64,000 nt of DNA from Ricinus communis (lineage: Eukaryota > Streptophyta > Magnoliopsida > Malpighiales > Euphorbiaceae), in the NCBI RefSeq assembly GCF_019578655.1, contig NC_063257.1, forward strand, positions 31,655,159-31,719,158, read 5' to 3'. Below, in pieces: positions 1 to 12,349 of this stretch. Under the pieces are notes generated by a model. That model searched no databases. It was not told the DNA's origin and was given only the letters and a program-made list of their open reading frames with translations. The first letter of the stretch is position 1; every line of letters starts with the position of its first letter. The translations under genes and the position numbers were made by a program.

Positions 1-1819
1 CAACCATCATAGAAGAAATACAATTCAACAATTATAGTTATTTCTCACGGCTTGTGGATCCCTTTTAATTTGCTGCTCCGCCTCATCCTCACATATCACA
101 CACGTAAGCTGCTCCGCCTCATCTCACATTATACACTTTTATAGCCTCTCTAGGCTTTAGCCTCCCAAGGCTTTATATATATATATATTTTTTTTCACAG
201 GGGAATCCACCATTCACATGCACATATGCACTTAACATCACAATTCAATCATTTCACTTATATCATATTTCAGCAATAACAATTGTTCCACTCAACACCA
301 ATCATTTCCATCTCAGTCATTCAAACATAAACAATATTAAGCAAACGCAACCATTTGCGGAACATTTGATTAAATATATGAACATAGCAAATATTAACTA
401 TTTATTTACTCAAAATATACTTATTCCTTTAGCATATAAGAACCTCCTTTCTCTACAACTTCCTTTCCAGGCCTTTGAGTACCTGTCAATACATTCATCA
501 ATTCACATTTCATGCATATTACAAATATTCATGTAAATGCGAGTTCTAATGCATTACAAGATCATCCCTTCTCCAATTCATAGGTCTAACTCTTCCTCTA
601 AGACTCTCAATTACTGTTTTAATATCCTATAAATATTTCTCATCTAGTTAAATACCAATTTAACTCAAATTAACATCAAATAAATTGCATAAAACTAATC
701 TCCAACATCTCTGTTTTCTAGACAGAATTTAGTACCAAGGTATATTTATTGCTGGGCAAAATTGGCTTAATACAAAAATCTCATATTAAATAGACATATC
801 CATTTATGTATCTAGTTTCATCTTCAAGAAGAATTACTCAATTCCGACTTCTATAGATTTAATTATTTTCAAATTACTGAGCAAGGGTCATACAGCTAGT
901 TGTACCCGAGCAGTAATCTGTTTGCTCAATTTAAGCAACCAAAACGGCAAAAATAGCAAAATCACAAAACTATAGAATTATAGAGGACTCTTTAAAATTT
1001 CCATAGACACCAATTAAGCTTAATTTGGACTTATATAACCCATGTTATGCCTAAAATACAGAACATCAAGGTTGCTGGAATTTTGACAGTTTTCTATCTT
1101 AATATACTTAAACTTAAATCAAGCTTAATCTTTATGCAATCATTCAATACTCTACTAATTCATGATAATCAGACCTTTAATTAATCAATGAGAGCATCAA
1201 ATGAAGTTTTTCCAATTTGTAATCAAGAACCCTAATGACAAATTAATAACACTCAAGTAACAACTTACCAATTTCAGCTTTTGGGTTGCTAATATGCTTA
1301 AATCCTTTAGCTTTAGCTTGGCTCCTTTAATAGTTAGCAAAATCCTATCTTAATCTTAAGTTTTTCTAGGTATTCCACTCCTCTCTCTTATTCCAAATTT
1401 TGTGTTTTTGGCCATGTACGAATTTTAGAGAAATGAAGAGGTAAAATGAGCTTGCTCATGGTTCCAATTTCCAATATTCCTCTCTTAATGCCACCACCTA
1501 CTAAACTATTTTTATCACCCTAAATTAATTCTTACTAACCATATATAGGTACTAACTTTTAATTGTATCTTTTAAGTCCAATCTATTTACCCAACCTTCA
1601 ACTATTGGTTCAATTAAGTCTTAAGGCTTAATACACATAACCCAAGTACTTAATCAACGTATCTAAATTAATAATCTAATATCATGCTTCTTATTCTCTA
1701 CTTATAATTAATATATATCTGTTCTCATAAAATAAAAATATCATTGATATACCATCATATGCCCAATGATTAAATGTAAATGCACATAACATGGATGATG
1801 AGAAAATGCAGGCGTTACA
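1..1819 (-). repeat. Element A 3' LTR, truncated by the window start
   Basis: The sequence matches 7272-9089 nearly base for base, with scattered substitutions and a 1-base length difference. It ends at 1811-1819 with the reverse complement of the LTR start TGTAACGCC. The polypurine tract abuts it at 1820. About 490 bp, equivalent to 6781-7271, are missing to the left. Short open frames inside it are accidental. Confidence 0.92.
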
Positions 1820-1833
1820 ACTCTCCCTTCCTT
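1820..1833 (-). promoter_or_regulatory. Element A polypurine tract
   Basis: On the minus strand AAGGAAGGGAGAGT lies directly before the 3' LTR start. The same purine run sits at 28897-28910 in element B. In this family of elements the tract primes plus-strand DNA synthesis. Confidence 0.85.
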
Positions 1834-3440
1834 AAGAAATTTCGTCCCCGAAATTTTAACAACTCACCAACATTGCAATGGAATAGATGCGGATACTTCT
1901 GTCTCATATGCTCTTCCACTTCCCAAGTTGCTTCTCTTGGTGAATGATGACTCCACTTAATTTTGACCATAGGAATGTCTTTCTTTCTCAATTTCTTAAC
2001 CCTTCGATCAAGAATTTCTATCGGCTCTTCCACATATGTCAACTTTTCTGTGATTTCTATCTCTGGCTCTGGAATGATATGACTAGGATCTGATCTATAT
2101 CGCCTTAACATAGAAACGTGAAAAATATCATGAATAGAAGACAACTCTGTAGGTAATGCTAACCTATAAGCCAATGGTCCAACTCTTTCAATAATTTCAT
2201 AAGGTCCTACATACCTCGGACTCAATTTCCCTTGTTTACCAAACCTTAATATTCCTTTCCATGGTGATACCCGTAAGAAAACTTTATCACCCACAATATA
2301 TTCTATTTCCCTTTGATGCAAATCAGCATAACTCTTTTGTATGTCCTGTGCTACTTTCAAATTCTTTTTAACTATCTCTATTTTATCCACTGTTTCTTGT
2401 ACCAATTCTGGACCTTCAAGCTGTCTTAAACCTTCAACATCCCAGCATACTGGACTTCTACATTTCCTCCCAGACAAAGCTTCATAAGGAGCCATACCGA
2501 TACTAGAATGAAAACTGTTGTTATACGCAAATTCCATATGTGGTATGTAATCATCCCAGTTACCCTTGAACTCAAGTGTGCAAGCCCTCATCATATCTTC
2601 TAATGTCTGAATAGTTCTTTCTGATTGCCCATCTGTTTGAGGATGAAAAGGCACATCTTGAAATGAAGCTTAGTACCATATGCTTTCTGCAAACTCTCCC
2701 AGAAACGAGAAGTAAATCTGGGATCCCTATCTGATACAATAGATATAGGCACACCATGCAATCTAACAATCTCAGAAATATACAATTCAGCAAGTTTATC
2801 AAGTGAATCTGTTTGCTTCACAGGTAAGAAATGAGCACATTTAGTAAGTCGATCAACAATTACCCAAATAGCATCATGCTTGTTAAATGTACGCGGCAAT
2901 CCCATAACAAAATCCATAGTAATCTTATCCCACTTCCACACAGGTATAGATAAAGAATGAAGTTTACCTGCAGGTGCCCGGTGCTCTCCTTTCACTTGGC
3001 CGACATGTCAAAACTTACTCACAAATTCTGCCACATCCTTCTTTATTGTCGGCCACCAATAATAAGGCTTCAAATTTTTGTACATTTTGGTACTTCCAGG
3101 ATGCATTGCATAAGGTGCATAGTGCGCTTCATGCATGATTTCCTTTCTCAAATTTCCTACATCAGGTACACATACACGATTTCTATTCAATAACACACCA
3201 TCATCTTTCAACACAAATTGTGTATTCTTTCCTTTTTGTACTCTACCCTTCATCCTTTGCAAATAAGAATCTTCACACTGTGCATCTTTAATTTTATCTC
3301 CAATCAAAGGCTTTACTTGTAATGTGGCTAACAGATCATTGTCATAAACATAAAACTTCACATCCATAGCTCTAAGTGCAACTAAATATTCTACATTGTA
3401 ACAAATCATACTTGAAAAATTTTCCACTGACTTCCTACTT
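1834..3440 (-). pseudogene. Element A integrase with chromodomain-like C terminus, frameshifted
   Basis: Integrase inserts the DNA copy into the host genome. Reading right to left there is the zinc-binding N-terminal part (near 3000-3150), then the catalytic core with the three acidic residues in MDFV, SDRD and SERT contexts (about 2595-2940), then a basic C-terminal part ending in a chromodomain-like segment ([14 protein letters not shown]). The chain is split over frames: a break near 3000 and another near 2650 separate the pieces, so no full protein can be made. The tail reads past the position where copy B stops because of an extra G near 1851. The chromodomain assignment rests on the conserved EATWE block; a trace of the fold would need a profile search. 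Confidence 0.85.
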
Positions 3441-4036
3441 AAAGCATCAGCAACAACATTTGCTTTTCCAGGATGATAATCAATAGTGCAATCATAATCC
3501 TTCAGAAGCTCAATCCATCTTCGTTGTCTCAGATTCAACTCTTTCTGCGTAGGGATATATTTCAAACTCTTATGATCAGTAAATATCTGAAATGTCTCCC
3601 CGTATAAATAATGTCGCCATATCTTCAATGCATGTACAATAGCTGCTAATTCAAGATCATGTGTAGGATAATTCAGCTCATGAGGTCGCAATTGTCTTGA
3701 AGCATAAGCTATAACCTTCCCATGCTGCATTAAGATACATCTAAGTCCTTGCCTAGAAGCATCAGTATATACAACATAACCTCCATTTTCAGATGGCAAT
3801 ACGAGTATCGGTGTAATAGTAAGCCTTTTCTTCAACTCTTGAAAATTTTGATCACATAACTTCGTCCACTGGAATGGCACATTCTTCTTTAACAAAGCTG
3901 TGAGAGGCTTAGCAATAACTGAAAAATCTTTTACAAATCTTCTATAATAGCCAGCTAACCCAAGAAAACTTCGAACTTTAGAAACATTTCTAGGCGGTTC
4001 CCATTCAATAATTGCTTTAATCTTTGATGAATCTGG
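3441..4036 (-). pseudogene. Element A RNase H domain
   Basis: RNase H degrades the RNA strand of the RNA-DNA hybrid during reverse transcription. Visible motifs are [27 protein letters not shown] and [14 protein letters not shown], in the order expected for the gypsy RNase H that follows RT. The frame from 3895 down is open through this domain into the integrase N-terminal region. It is separated from RT by a stop just left of 4037, where a CAA codon in copy B reads TAA here, and by further breaks in 3896-4036. Confidence 0.85.
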
Positions 4037-4745
4037 TTACACTCCATGTTTAGAAATAATATGCCCTAAGAATGCAATTTCCTCCATCCAAAACTCGCAT
4101 TTGTTGAATTTTGCGTACAACTGTTTTTCCCTTAAAATCTGTAAAACAATTTTCAAGTGTTGTTCATGTTCTTCTGGGCTTCTAGAGTAAATCAGAATAT
4201 CATCAATGAACATAATAACAAAGTGATCTAAATATGGCTGGAAAGTCTTGTTCATCAGTGACATAAAAGCAGCAGGAGCATTTGTTAAACCAAATGGCAT
4301 CACAATAAATTCATAATGCCCATACCTTGTTCTGAATGTTGTCTTGGCAATAGATTTCTCTTCAACCCGGAGTTGCCAATAACCTGATCTTAAATCAATT
4401 TTAGAGAATACAGTTGCACCTTTTAACTGATCAAGCAAATCATCAATTCTCGGCAATGGATATTTGTTCTTCATCATTATCCCTGTTCAATTGCCTATAA
4501 TCAATACATAATCGCATACTACCATCCTTTTTCTTCACAAATGTAATCGGGTGCTCCCCAAGGTGAAGTACTTGGCCTGATGAAACCTTTATCAAGTAAC
4601 TCTTCTAATTGCTTCTTTAATTCTTTCAATTCCAATGGAGCCATTCTATATGGTGCAATGGAAATAGGTGTCGTACCAGGGATGATGTCAATCTCAAAAT
4701 CAACCTCTCGATTTGGTGGCAAACCGGTGCAAATCATCTAAGAAT
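4037..4745 (-). pseudogene. Element A reverse transcriptase
   Basis: The polymerase domain is recognised from [35 protein letters not shown] and the active-site [11 protein letters not shown] (about 4180-4200), which gives the two catalytic aspartates of the gypsy xxDD box. The N-terminal part ([13 protein letters not shown]) is in another frame at 4519-4737, so the gene is frameshifted around 4478-4520. The catalytic residues themselves are intact. Confidence 0.88.
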
Positions 4746-5330
4746 ATGTTAGGAGATTCTCCGACCACTGGAATGTCTAATACCCCTGGACTGACCTTAG
4801 TAGTATCTATAAAACTAATTAGATATGCTTCACATCCATTTTTAATTAATCGACACGGTACTACTTTGAAATCAAACAATTAGGAATTGTCTTCCTTTCA
4901 CCCACCATTACTATTTTCATTTCTCCTTGTATTTCCATAGCCACTTCCTTTGTTTTACAATCAACAATAGCATGATTTCTTGACAACCAATCCATCCCCA
5001 AAATAACATCAAACTCTCTAAGATTAATAACAACCAAATCGCATGTAGTTTGACACTATCTACTACTACAGGACATGATCTCACTATCGTGATTTACTAT
5101 GATAATACCCCCGTGAGGCATAGATACATATATATCATAACCTAATGCCTCTATATTAGCATGAACATGCGATGCAAAATCATATGATATGAATGAACAT
5201 GTGGATCCAGGATCAATAAGAACATGTGCATCGGAATCATGAATAGAAAGTATACCGAGTAACAATTTCAGGTGCTACAAATGCTTCATTTCTAGTAGTA
5301 GCAAATACTCTAGCTTGTGCTTGTGGTTGA
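4746..5330 (-). pseudogene. Element A aspartic protease region
   Basis: The retroviral-type protease cuts the gag-pol polyprotein. The signature is VLIDPGSTCSFIS, with the DPGST active site where many plant gypsy elements have DSGAT. The second half (VILGMDWLSRN, near 5000) is in a different frame, showing a frameshift between about 5040 and 5060. It follows gag and precedes RT as in other Ty3/gypsy elements. Confidence 0.78.
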
Positions 5331-6554
5331 CCAATTTGTTCCGATGGTATTGCTGAAATAGTTAAACCTCCTCTGCTACCCCTTCCTCCCGCCTCTACCT
5401 AAACCAACCGGAATATTTTCACCAACACTACTCCCGACCCACTATATAAGATTCTCCAAGCATTATTTCTTCTCATAGGACAATCTCTAGAATAATGTCC
5501 CGGCCTACGACAAGTAAAACATACTACCGGTCTAGGTCCCCAACATTCTCCAAGATGTCTCCTGTTGCACGTGGGACAAACAGGAGCAAACCCTCTGGCT
5601 GAAACTTGTCCTCCCTCAAGTCCTGGATGAATTGTATCCACCTCTACTATAAGGTACTGTGGAGGATCTACTAGATCGACCACCAAACCCTCGTCCACGA
5701 TAACTACTCCGACTGTGAATTAGAGCCTCTAAACGAAGAAATACTAATATGTCTTGGAGGATTACTATAAGCACCAATGATCTTCTTCTTTTAGCTTCCA
5801 TAGTATTCCTTTCAAATGATGTTTCTTGACTCTCAAAGCGGCCTTCAATTGAGGCATTGTAATTATGAGGTTTCAACGCCATTTTCTCACGAATGTCAAG
5901 CCTTAAACCCATCTCAAATTTCTTCCTTTTCAGTTCTTGATTGCTATTTCTTCCGGTGCATACTTACATAATCTCACAAATTGAACTTCGTACTCGACAT
6001 ATCATTCTGTTTCAAATCAAGAAATTCAAGCTTCTTTCCTGTCTCTATAAATTTCGGAGTATACTTCTCAAAGCAAATTCTCTCAAGAAATCATTCCAAG
6101 TCAAAGTCATTGGTCGATCTTTGCTTCTTAAAACTGTTTCCCACCAATCAAGTGCATCTTTTTCTATTAAAGATACCGTATATAGAAGCCTTTGTTCGGA
6201 TGTGCAATTAAATCTATTCAACACCCTTTCTGTATTTCGTAACCATTCCTCAGCCTCAGCAGGATCAGTAGTACCTTGAAAAACATTAGCACCTTGTTTC
6301 CTAACTCTTTCATAATTCTTATCTATCACAGCCTTTTGTTGTTGAGTCTGAGGCGCCGGTGCTTGTTGTTGAGCTGCCCGTTGCATCAGAAAATCCATAA
6401 ACTATTCCATAACATTTTGTACATTCGATTGTGCAGCATTTTCAGAATGTAACTCATGCTCATCATGTTGATCATGTTCAGATGCATTTTCATGACCATG
6501 CACAGACTCTAATGACTTATCTGGGCCAGTTGCGTGTTCTCCTTGTCTCTCCAT
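5331..6554 (-). pseudogene. Element A gag with CCHC zinc knuckle
   Basis: Gag forms the particle that packages the element RNA. The likely start is the ATG at 6552-6554 (MERQGEH), because the reading is collinear with copy B from there. The capsid-like part reads DPAEAEEWLRNTERVL and DALDWWETVLRSKD; the nucleocapsid part has one CX2CX4HX4C knuckle (CFTCRRPGHYSRDC, about 5473-5520). A TAG near 6403 replaces a glutamine codon seen in copy B, and frames change near 6045 and 5616. A Gln-rich stretch lies near the N terminus. Confidence 0.85.
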
Positions 6555-6652
6555 CTATATATATGAAATGCAAATATTCAGTCAAGTTCAAAGAACATAT
6601 ATCATATGCTTAATGATGTGCAACATGAATCTACTCCCAATGAATCTAATCC

Positions 6653-6666
6653 CTGCTCTGATACCA
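6653..6666 (-). promoter_or_regulatory. Element A primer-binding site (initiator tRNA-Met type)
   Basis: The minus strand reads TGGTATCAGAGCAG six bases inside the 5' LTR end. This is the usual plant match to the 3' end of initiator methionine tRNA, which primes minus-strand DNA synthesis. A half copy (TGGTATCAG) recurs at 6766-6774 in the duplicated segment. Confidence 0.85.
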
Positions 6667-6873
6667 CTAAAATGTAACACCCCCATTACATGCTAACCAA
6701 TAGACATTAGCCAGAAAACATACAAGCGTCGTAGAATATATACTACATGTAGATAGGTCAATATGCTGATACCACTAAAATGTAACACCCCCATCACATG
6801 CTAACCAATAGACATTAGCCAGGAAGCATACAAGTGTCGTAGAATATATACTACATGTAGATAGGTCAATATG
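6658..6873 (-). repeat. 108-bp tandem duplication across the LTR/PBS junction of element A
   Basis: Two direct copies, 6658-6765 and 6766-6873, differ at only a few positions. Each holds the last 93 bases or so of the LTR, the TTTTAG spacer and the first nine bases of the primer-binding site. Only the left copy continues into a full primer-binding site. Copy B has a single junction, so the duplication is specific to A. Confidence 0.9.
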
Positions 6874-9089
6874 TAGGTTGTTAAGAATCCAGACACAAGG
6901 TTATTAATATATAAACATATGATTATACTTAAACATCATTTAACAAGTATTACAAACATCTTCTTATGCCTTATAAGGCATACTTCCATATATATCACAT
7001 AACTGCATACAAAAATGCATCGGGAGGAGACTTCACAAACCGGCCCAACTTGATGTGAATCGCTAAAAGCTAGACTTCGCATACAACCAACGGATGCACT
7101 ACTATTTACAAACCTGAAAAGAAAATTTTTGGAGAGGGTGAGCCTCAAATGAAATAAATAATCAACATAATCTATATCACATACACTTAATACAATTTCC
7201 ACCCAATCACATAACTTTCCATGATATTCATAGTTTAGGTATAAAGTCATACCATTCTACTCAATTCATTACAACCATCATAGAAGAAATACAATTCAAC
7301 AATTATGGTTAGTTCTCACGGCTTGTGGATCCCCTTTAATGTGCTACTCCGCCTCATCCTCACATATCACACACGTAAGCTGCTCCGCCTCATCTCACAT
7401 TATACACTTTTATAGCCTCTCTAGGCTTTAGCCTCCCAAGGCTTTATATATATATATTTTTATTTCACAGGGGAATCCACCATTCACATGCACATATGCA
7501 CTTAACATCACAATTCAATCATTTCACTTATATCATATTTCAGCAATAACAATTGTTCCACTCAATACCAATCATTTCCATCTCAGTCATTCAAACATAA
7601 ACAATATTAAGCAAATGCAACCATTTGCGGAACATTTGATTAAATATATGAACATAGCAAATATTAACTATTTACTTACTCAAAATATACTTATTCCTTT
7701 AGCATATAAGAACCTCCTTTCTCCACAACTTCCTTTCCAGGCCTTTGAGTACCTGTCAACACATTCATCAATTCACATTTCATGCATATTACAAATATTC
7801 ATGTAAATGCGAGTTCTAATGCATTACAAGATCATCCCTTCTCTAATTCATAGGTCTAACTCTTCCTCTAAGACTCTCAATTACTGTTTTAATATCCTAT
7901 AAACATTTCCCATCTAGTTAAATACCAATTTAACTCAAATTAACATCAAATAAATTGCATAAAACTAATCTCCAACATCTCTGTTTTCTAGACAGAATTT
8001 AGTACCAAGGTATATTTATTGCTGGGCAAAATTGGCTTAATAAAAAAATCTCATATTAAATAGACATATCCATTTATGCGTCTAGTTTCATCTTCAAGAA
8101 GAATTACTCAATTCCGACTTCTATAGATTTAATTATTTTCAAATTACTGAGCAAGGGTCATACATCTAGTTGTACCCGAGCAGCAATCTGTTTGCTCAAT
8201 TTAAGCAACTAAAACGGCAAAAATAGCAAAATCACAAAACTACAAAATTATATAGGACTCTTTAAAATTTCCATAGACACCAATTAAGCTTAATTTGGAC
8301 TTATATAACCCATGTTATGCCTAAAATACAGAACATCAAGGTTGCTGGAATTTTGACAGTTTTCTATCTTAACATACTTAAACTTAAATCAAGCTTAATC
8401 TTTATGCAATCATTCAATACTCTACTAATTCATGATAATCAGACCTTTAATTAATCAATGAGAGCATCAAATGAAGTTTTTCCAATTTGTAATCAAGAAC
8501 CCTAATGACAAATTAATAACACTCAAGTAACAACTTACCAATTTCAGCTTTTGGGTTGCTAATATGCTTAAATCCTTTAGCTTTAGCTTGGCTCCTTTAA
8601 TAGTTAGCAAAATCCTATCTTAATCTTAAGTTTTTCTAGGTATTCCACTCCTCTCTCTTATTCCAAATTTTGTGTTTTTGGCCATGTACGAATTTTAGAG
8701 AAATGAAGAGGTAAAATGAGTTTGCTCATGGTTCCAATTTTCAATATTCCTCTCTTAATGCCACCACCTACTAAACTATTTTTATCACCCTAAATTAATT
8801 CTTACTAACCATATATAGGTACTAACTTTTAATTGTATCTTTTAAGTCCAATCTATTTATCCAACCTTCAACTATTGGTTCAATTAAGTCTTAAGGCTTA
8901 ATACACATAACCCAAGTACTTAATCAACTTATCTAAATTAATAATCTAATATCATGCTTCTTATTCTCTACTTATAATTAATATATATCTATTCTTATAA
9001 AATAAAAATATCATTGATATACCATCATATGCCCAATGATTAAATGTAAATGCACATAACATGGATGATGAGAAAATGCAGGCGTTACA
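6781..9089 (-). repeat. Element A 5' LTR
   Basis: About 2309 bp; reads TGTAACGCC... at 9089 to ...GGTGTTACA at 6781 on the minus strand. It matches the B LTRs in reverse complement over its whole length. A second LTR end lies at 6673 because of the 108-bp duplication. The terminal TG...CA dinucleotides are intact. Open frames such as 7615-7806 are unsupported as genes because they lie within this repeat. Confidence 0.93.
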
Positions 9090-9969
9090 GAGACTTAGGG
9101 CAAAAATTGATTCTTGAATATAAAAGGGGGACAATATAGCTATTAGGAATAGTTACCATCATAGTGATAAACTTTAGAAGAAATTCAAGGAGATCATGAA
9201 GATTTGTGCAATGATTCAAGATTTTGAATTAAGTAGTTCTTTTTCTTCTTTTATTTCCTTAATGATGTTTTTGTGTATTGCCGCAATTATGCGCAGCTAA
9301 ACTCTTCTTAGGGTTTAGATTTGTGTAGCTAGTCTATTACTTTTTTGGATCTTAATTTCCTTTCCATGAATTAATTTTCAGTCAATTTTATGATTTGCTT
9401 TTAATTTTTCTTGTATTTGATTTTAGGCCTCATTAAATATATATTTTTGGATAAATTAGAGACAACAAAAGTTGCATGATTTATCAGCTCAGAGACTTGT
9501 AATACTTAGGAACCTCGATGACGAAAATAGACGAATTCTTTGGGGAGTAATAAATTGCTAAAGAACTTAATTAATCCTAGTTAATTGATGTGACCATGAA
9601 AATAGGATGTAATTAACTTTAGTATTCTTAGATGACCTTGAAAGAGCCTCTAAGTAATTTAGGTGATTTACTCTTGATTAAGTTAATGATTTGAATTGTA
9701 GAAAGATCGTGAAATCCGAGTAATAGTTAGTGAAGCAAATCTGGGCTCTAGTTTTTAATAATTATATTTTTAAAAGAAATTATTCTAGCTTAATGATTTG
9801 CACTCTTTTCTTTTTAGTAGATTATTTACTTTATATAATTATTCAGTTTTGTTAGATTGTGAAAATACAATTAGGGCTGGAACTCGGTATCAACTCCTCT
9901 TGGCAATGATACTCATATTCACTCTTTAGTACTTGTTGTAATTTATGCACTTGCGGAATTTTTCTAACA
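9090..9969 (+). repeat. Element C 5' LTR, right part
   Basis: Collinear with about 20100-20961, including the shared stretches around 9130-9230 and 20170-20260. It ends in CTAACA just before the primer-binding site. Its left part was separated by the insertion of element A at 9089. Confidence 0.85.
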
Positions 9970-9975
9970 AGTTTT

Positions 9976-9993
9976 TGGCACCGTTATCGAGGA
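9976..9993 (+). promoter_or_regulatory. Element C primer-binding site (tRNA-Asp type)
   Basis: TGGCACCGTTATCGAGGA lies seven bases after the LTR end. It resembles the TGGCGCCGTTGCCGGGGA site common in Athila/Tat elements, with a few decayed positions. Confidence 0.75.
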
Positions 9994-10079
9994 GATTGGT
10001 AATATCAATATTAACGCACTTTTTTTCCACTAGCTAACATCTTTATTCTTTTATTTAATTATTTTCACGTTTTCTTTTT

Positions 10080-11420
10080 AAGTACTTAACTCTTATTTAA
10101 GAAAACAAGATTGAAACATCTTGAACTAAAGAAAGTAAATGCAGAAATAAAAAAACTTGCAAAAAGAATCGAAAGAAGAAGAGAGAAAGAGATAGAAGAA
10201 TAGTTGAACTAGCAAGACACGCTAGGGCTTTAGAAGAATATGGGGTTCCAAGTCTCACGGGAAGCCAAAACTACATTGTGCAGCAAACTATTGAAGCTAA
10301 TATCTTTGAAGTCAAAACCTGCATATATCCAAATGGTTTCGCAATATCAGTTTAGTGGACTATCTTTGGAAGATCCTAATGTTCATCTAGCTTCTTTTTC
10401 GACATTTGTGACACTTTAAAGATCAATGGAGTGAGTGCAGATGCTATTCGCCTTAGGTTATTTCTCTTCTCATAGGGAGATAAGAAAAAATTGTGGTTAG
10501 GATCATGGGCACTAAACTCCATCACTTCATGGAATACATTTTCTAAAGTCTTTCTTACTAAGTATTATCTGCCTAGAAGACTGCCAAATATTGCCAAGAC
10601 CTCGTTGGATTTAAGCAACAGCTTGAAGAATCTCTCTATGATGCTTGGAGAGATCTAAAGACTTGCAAAGACATTTCCCAAACCATGGTATTCTAAATTA
10701 GCTTCTTATATAAACTTTTTATTAAGGATTGTCTGAATCCTTGCAAATTAGCATTGATGCTACTGCACAAGGCTCCTTTATGAGCAAGACATTAGAGGAT
10801 GCATATGCACTCTTAGAGAAAACGACATCTAATAATTACTAATGGCATGAGGAATGAAATCAACCTAGGAAAGCAACATGAGTATATGAGGTTGATAATT
10901 TAAGCATAGTAAATGCCAAGCTGGATTCCCTCACAAAGAAATTAGAAAGGCTGAATTTCGCATGTTATCCATCACAGGTGCTATCTTGTGGAGTGTGTGG
11001 AGGAGGAAACTCTACTACACAATGGCAACAAGGTGATTCTTACTCCCAAGGCTGCTTCAATAGCAAACCTCAAGGGTATAAATCACCATCTTCATCGGGT
11101 GTTTAGTAAAAGAATTCTTATCCTTAATGCGAACCCAAGACAGACCTCGAGATGATGATGGAAAACTTCATCCAATCCTAAAATAAGGTGATGCAAGCAG
11201 TTCAAGCAAGTATAAAGCAACAAGAAGAAAGGTTGGAATAATTGGCCACATATAATGAGATGCTAGAACACCAAATAGCATCACAAGCAAGTTCCTCAAA
11301 CTTTGTTAGATGGGCCATCTACCTACCCAACCTGAAAATCCTAGAGAGCATGCAAAGGCTGTAACTTTGAGGAGTGCAAAAAAATGCATAAAGTTGAGCA
11401 CAAGATTAAGCAACTAAGGA
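10080..11420 (+). pseudogene. Element C gag, degenerate
   Basis: A lysine/arginine-rich start (10090-10200) leads into Athila gag motifs: QFSGLSLEDPNVHL near 10340, DAIRLRLFLFS near 10440, then SITSWNTFSKVFLTKYY near 10520-10570. A cysteine-containing segment (CGVCGGGN, near 10990) marks the nucleocapsid region, followed by a glutamine-rich, SGK-like region before protease. Many stops interrupt it. Function would have been particle assembly; this copy cannot encode it. Confidence 0.8.
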
Positions 11421-11469
11421 AAGAACCAAAATCAATTCAAACTAAAGATGATAAGCCAAAAAGTGATCA

Positions 11470-12320
11470 ACATGAGCCTAAGGAACCTAGGATTCCTCAC
11501 TTACCATTCCCTCAAAGGATTAACAATATAGCACTTGACAAGTAATTTTAAATGGTTTTGAATGTGTTCAAATAGTTAGACATCACCATTCCCTTTTTTG
11601 AAGGTGGTCATTCAAATGTCAAAGTATGTTAAATGCCTCAAGGACATTATATTTAACAACAGGAAGTGGGATGATCGTGAGACCATACCAATGAATGAGG
11701 AATATAATGCTAAGCTTCCTCTAAAGCTTAAGGATCCATGAAATATCACTATAACTTATGTTGTTGGTAAATTATCTACTGGTAGAGAACTTTGTGATTT
11801 AGGAGCTAATGTGACTTTAATGCCTTTTGTGTAGGAAATTGAACATTGGAGAACCCAAACCCATAATAATTTCCTTACAACTAGCCGATAGATCCGTAGT
11901 CTATCCCAAAGGATATTTGGAGGATGTGCTTGTAAAGTTAGGGAGTTCTATGTGCCTTTTGACTTTATGATTCTAGAGGTAGAAGAAGATCTTCAAATTC
12001 CTATAATTCTAGGATGACTTTTCCTTACTACAGCAGGAGCAATAATTGATGTAAAACGGGGTAAAATCAAGCTTGAAATTGGTGAAGAAATAGTGGAGTT
12101 TGATGTTTTCAAGAGGGCATAAGACCCTTAAATAGTGAAATCATGTTTTAGGGTTGATGCAATACAAGGCTGCATTGTAAAGGTGTTCCAAAAGCAATAT
12201 CCTTAAGATCCATAAGAAGCTTGTCTAATTCATGAAGTGGAATTCGATGATGAAGCTGATGAGGTAGTTCCCTACAATAACACCTTGAATGCACAATTAC
12301 ACGTCGACAATCTCTAAGGT
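11470..12320 (+). pseudogene. Element C protease region, degenerate
   Basis: The active-site block reads CDLGANVTLMPF near 11790-11830, the Athila-type protease motif (DLGA in place of DSGA). Downstream pieces (ITLADRSVVYPKG-like near 11880, LGxPFL-like near 12010) keep order but not frame. Several TAA/TAG codons lie inside. Confidence 0.72.
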
Positions 12321-12349
12321 ATGAACCCTTATCTCGTGACTTGTTTTAT

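Larger units (their letters stand above)
1..9089 (-). mobile_element. Element A: Ty3/gypsy chromovirus (Tekay/Del-like), 3' LTR cut by the window edge
   Basis: Read on the minus strand the order is 5' LTR (right), Met-tRNA-type primer-binding site, gag with a CCHC knuckle, protease, reverse transcriptase, RNase H, integrase with a chromodomain-like tail, polypurine tract and 3' LTR (left). This PR-RT-RH-IN order defines Ty3/gypsy; the integrase tail and LTRs of about 2.3 kb suggest the Tekay/Del chromoviruses. The gene region is broken by several stops and frameshifts, so this copy looks inactive. Its right end lies inside the 5' LTR of element C, so A is younger than C. Its sister copy is element B in the opposite orientation. 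About 490 bp of the 3' LTR lie outside the window, so only one flank (gagac, 9090-9094 region) can be read. Confidence 0.9.

Noticed and set aside
5941..6279. 112-codon plus-strand frame across element A gag
   Set aside because: It is the antisense shadow of gag; the minus strand has the recognisable gag motifs.
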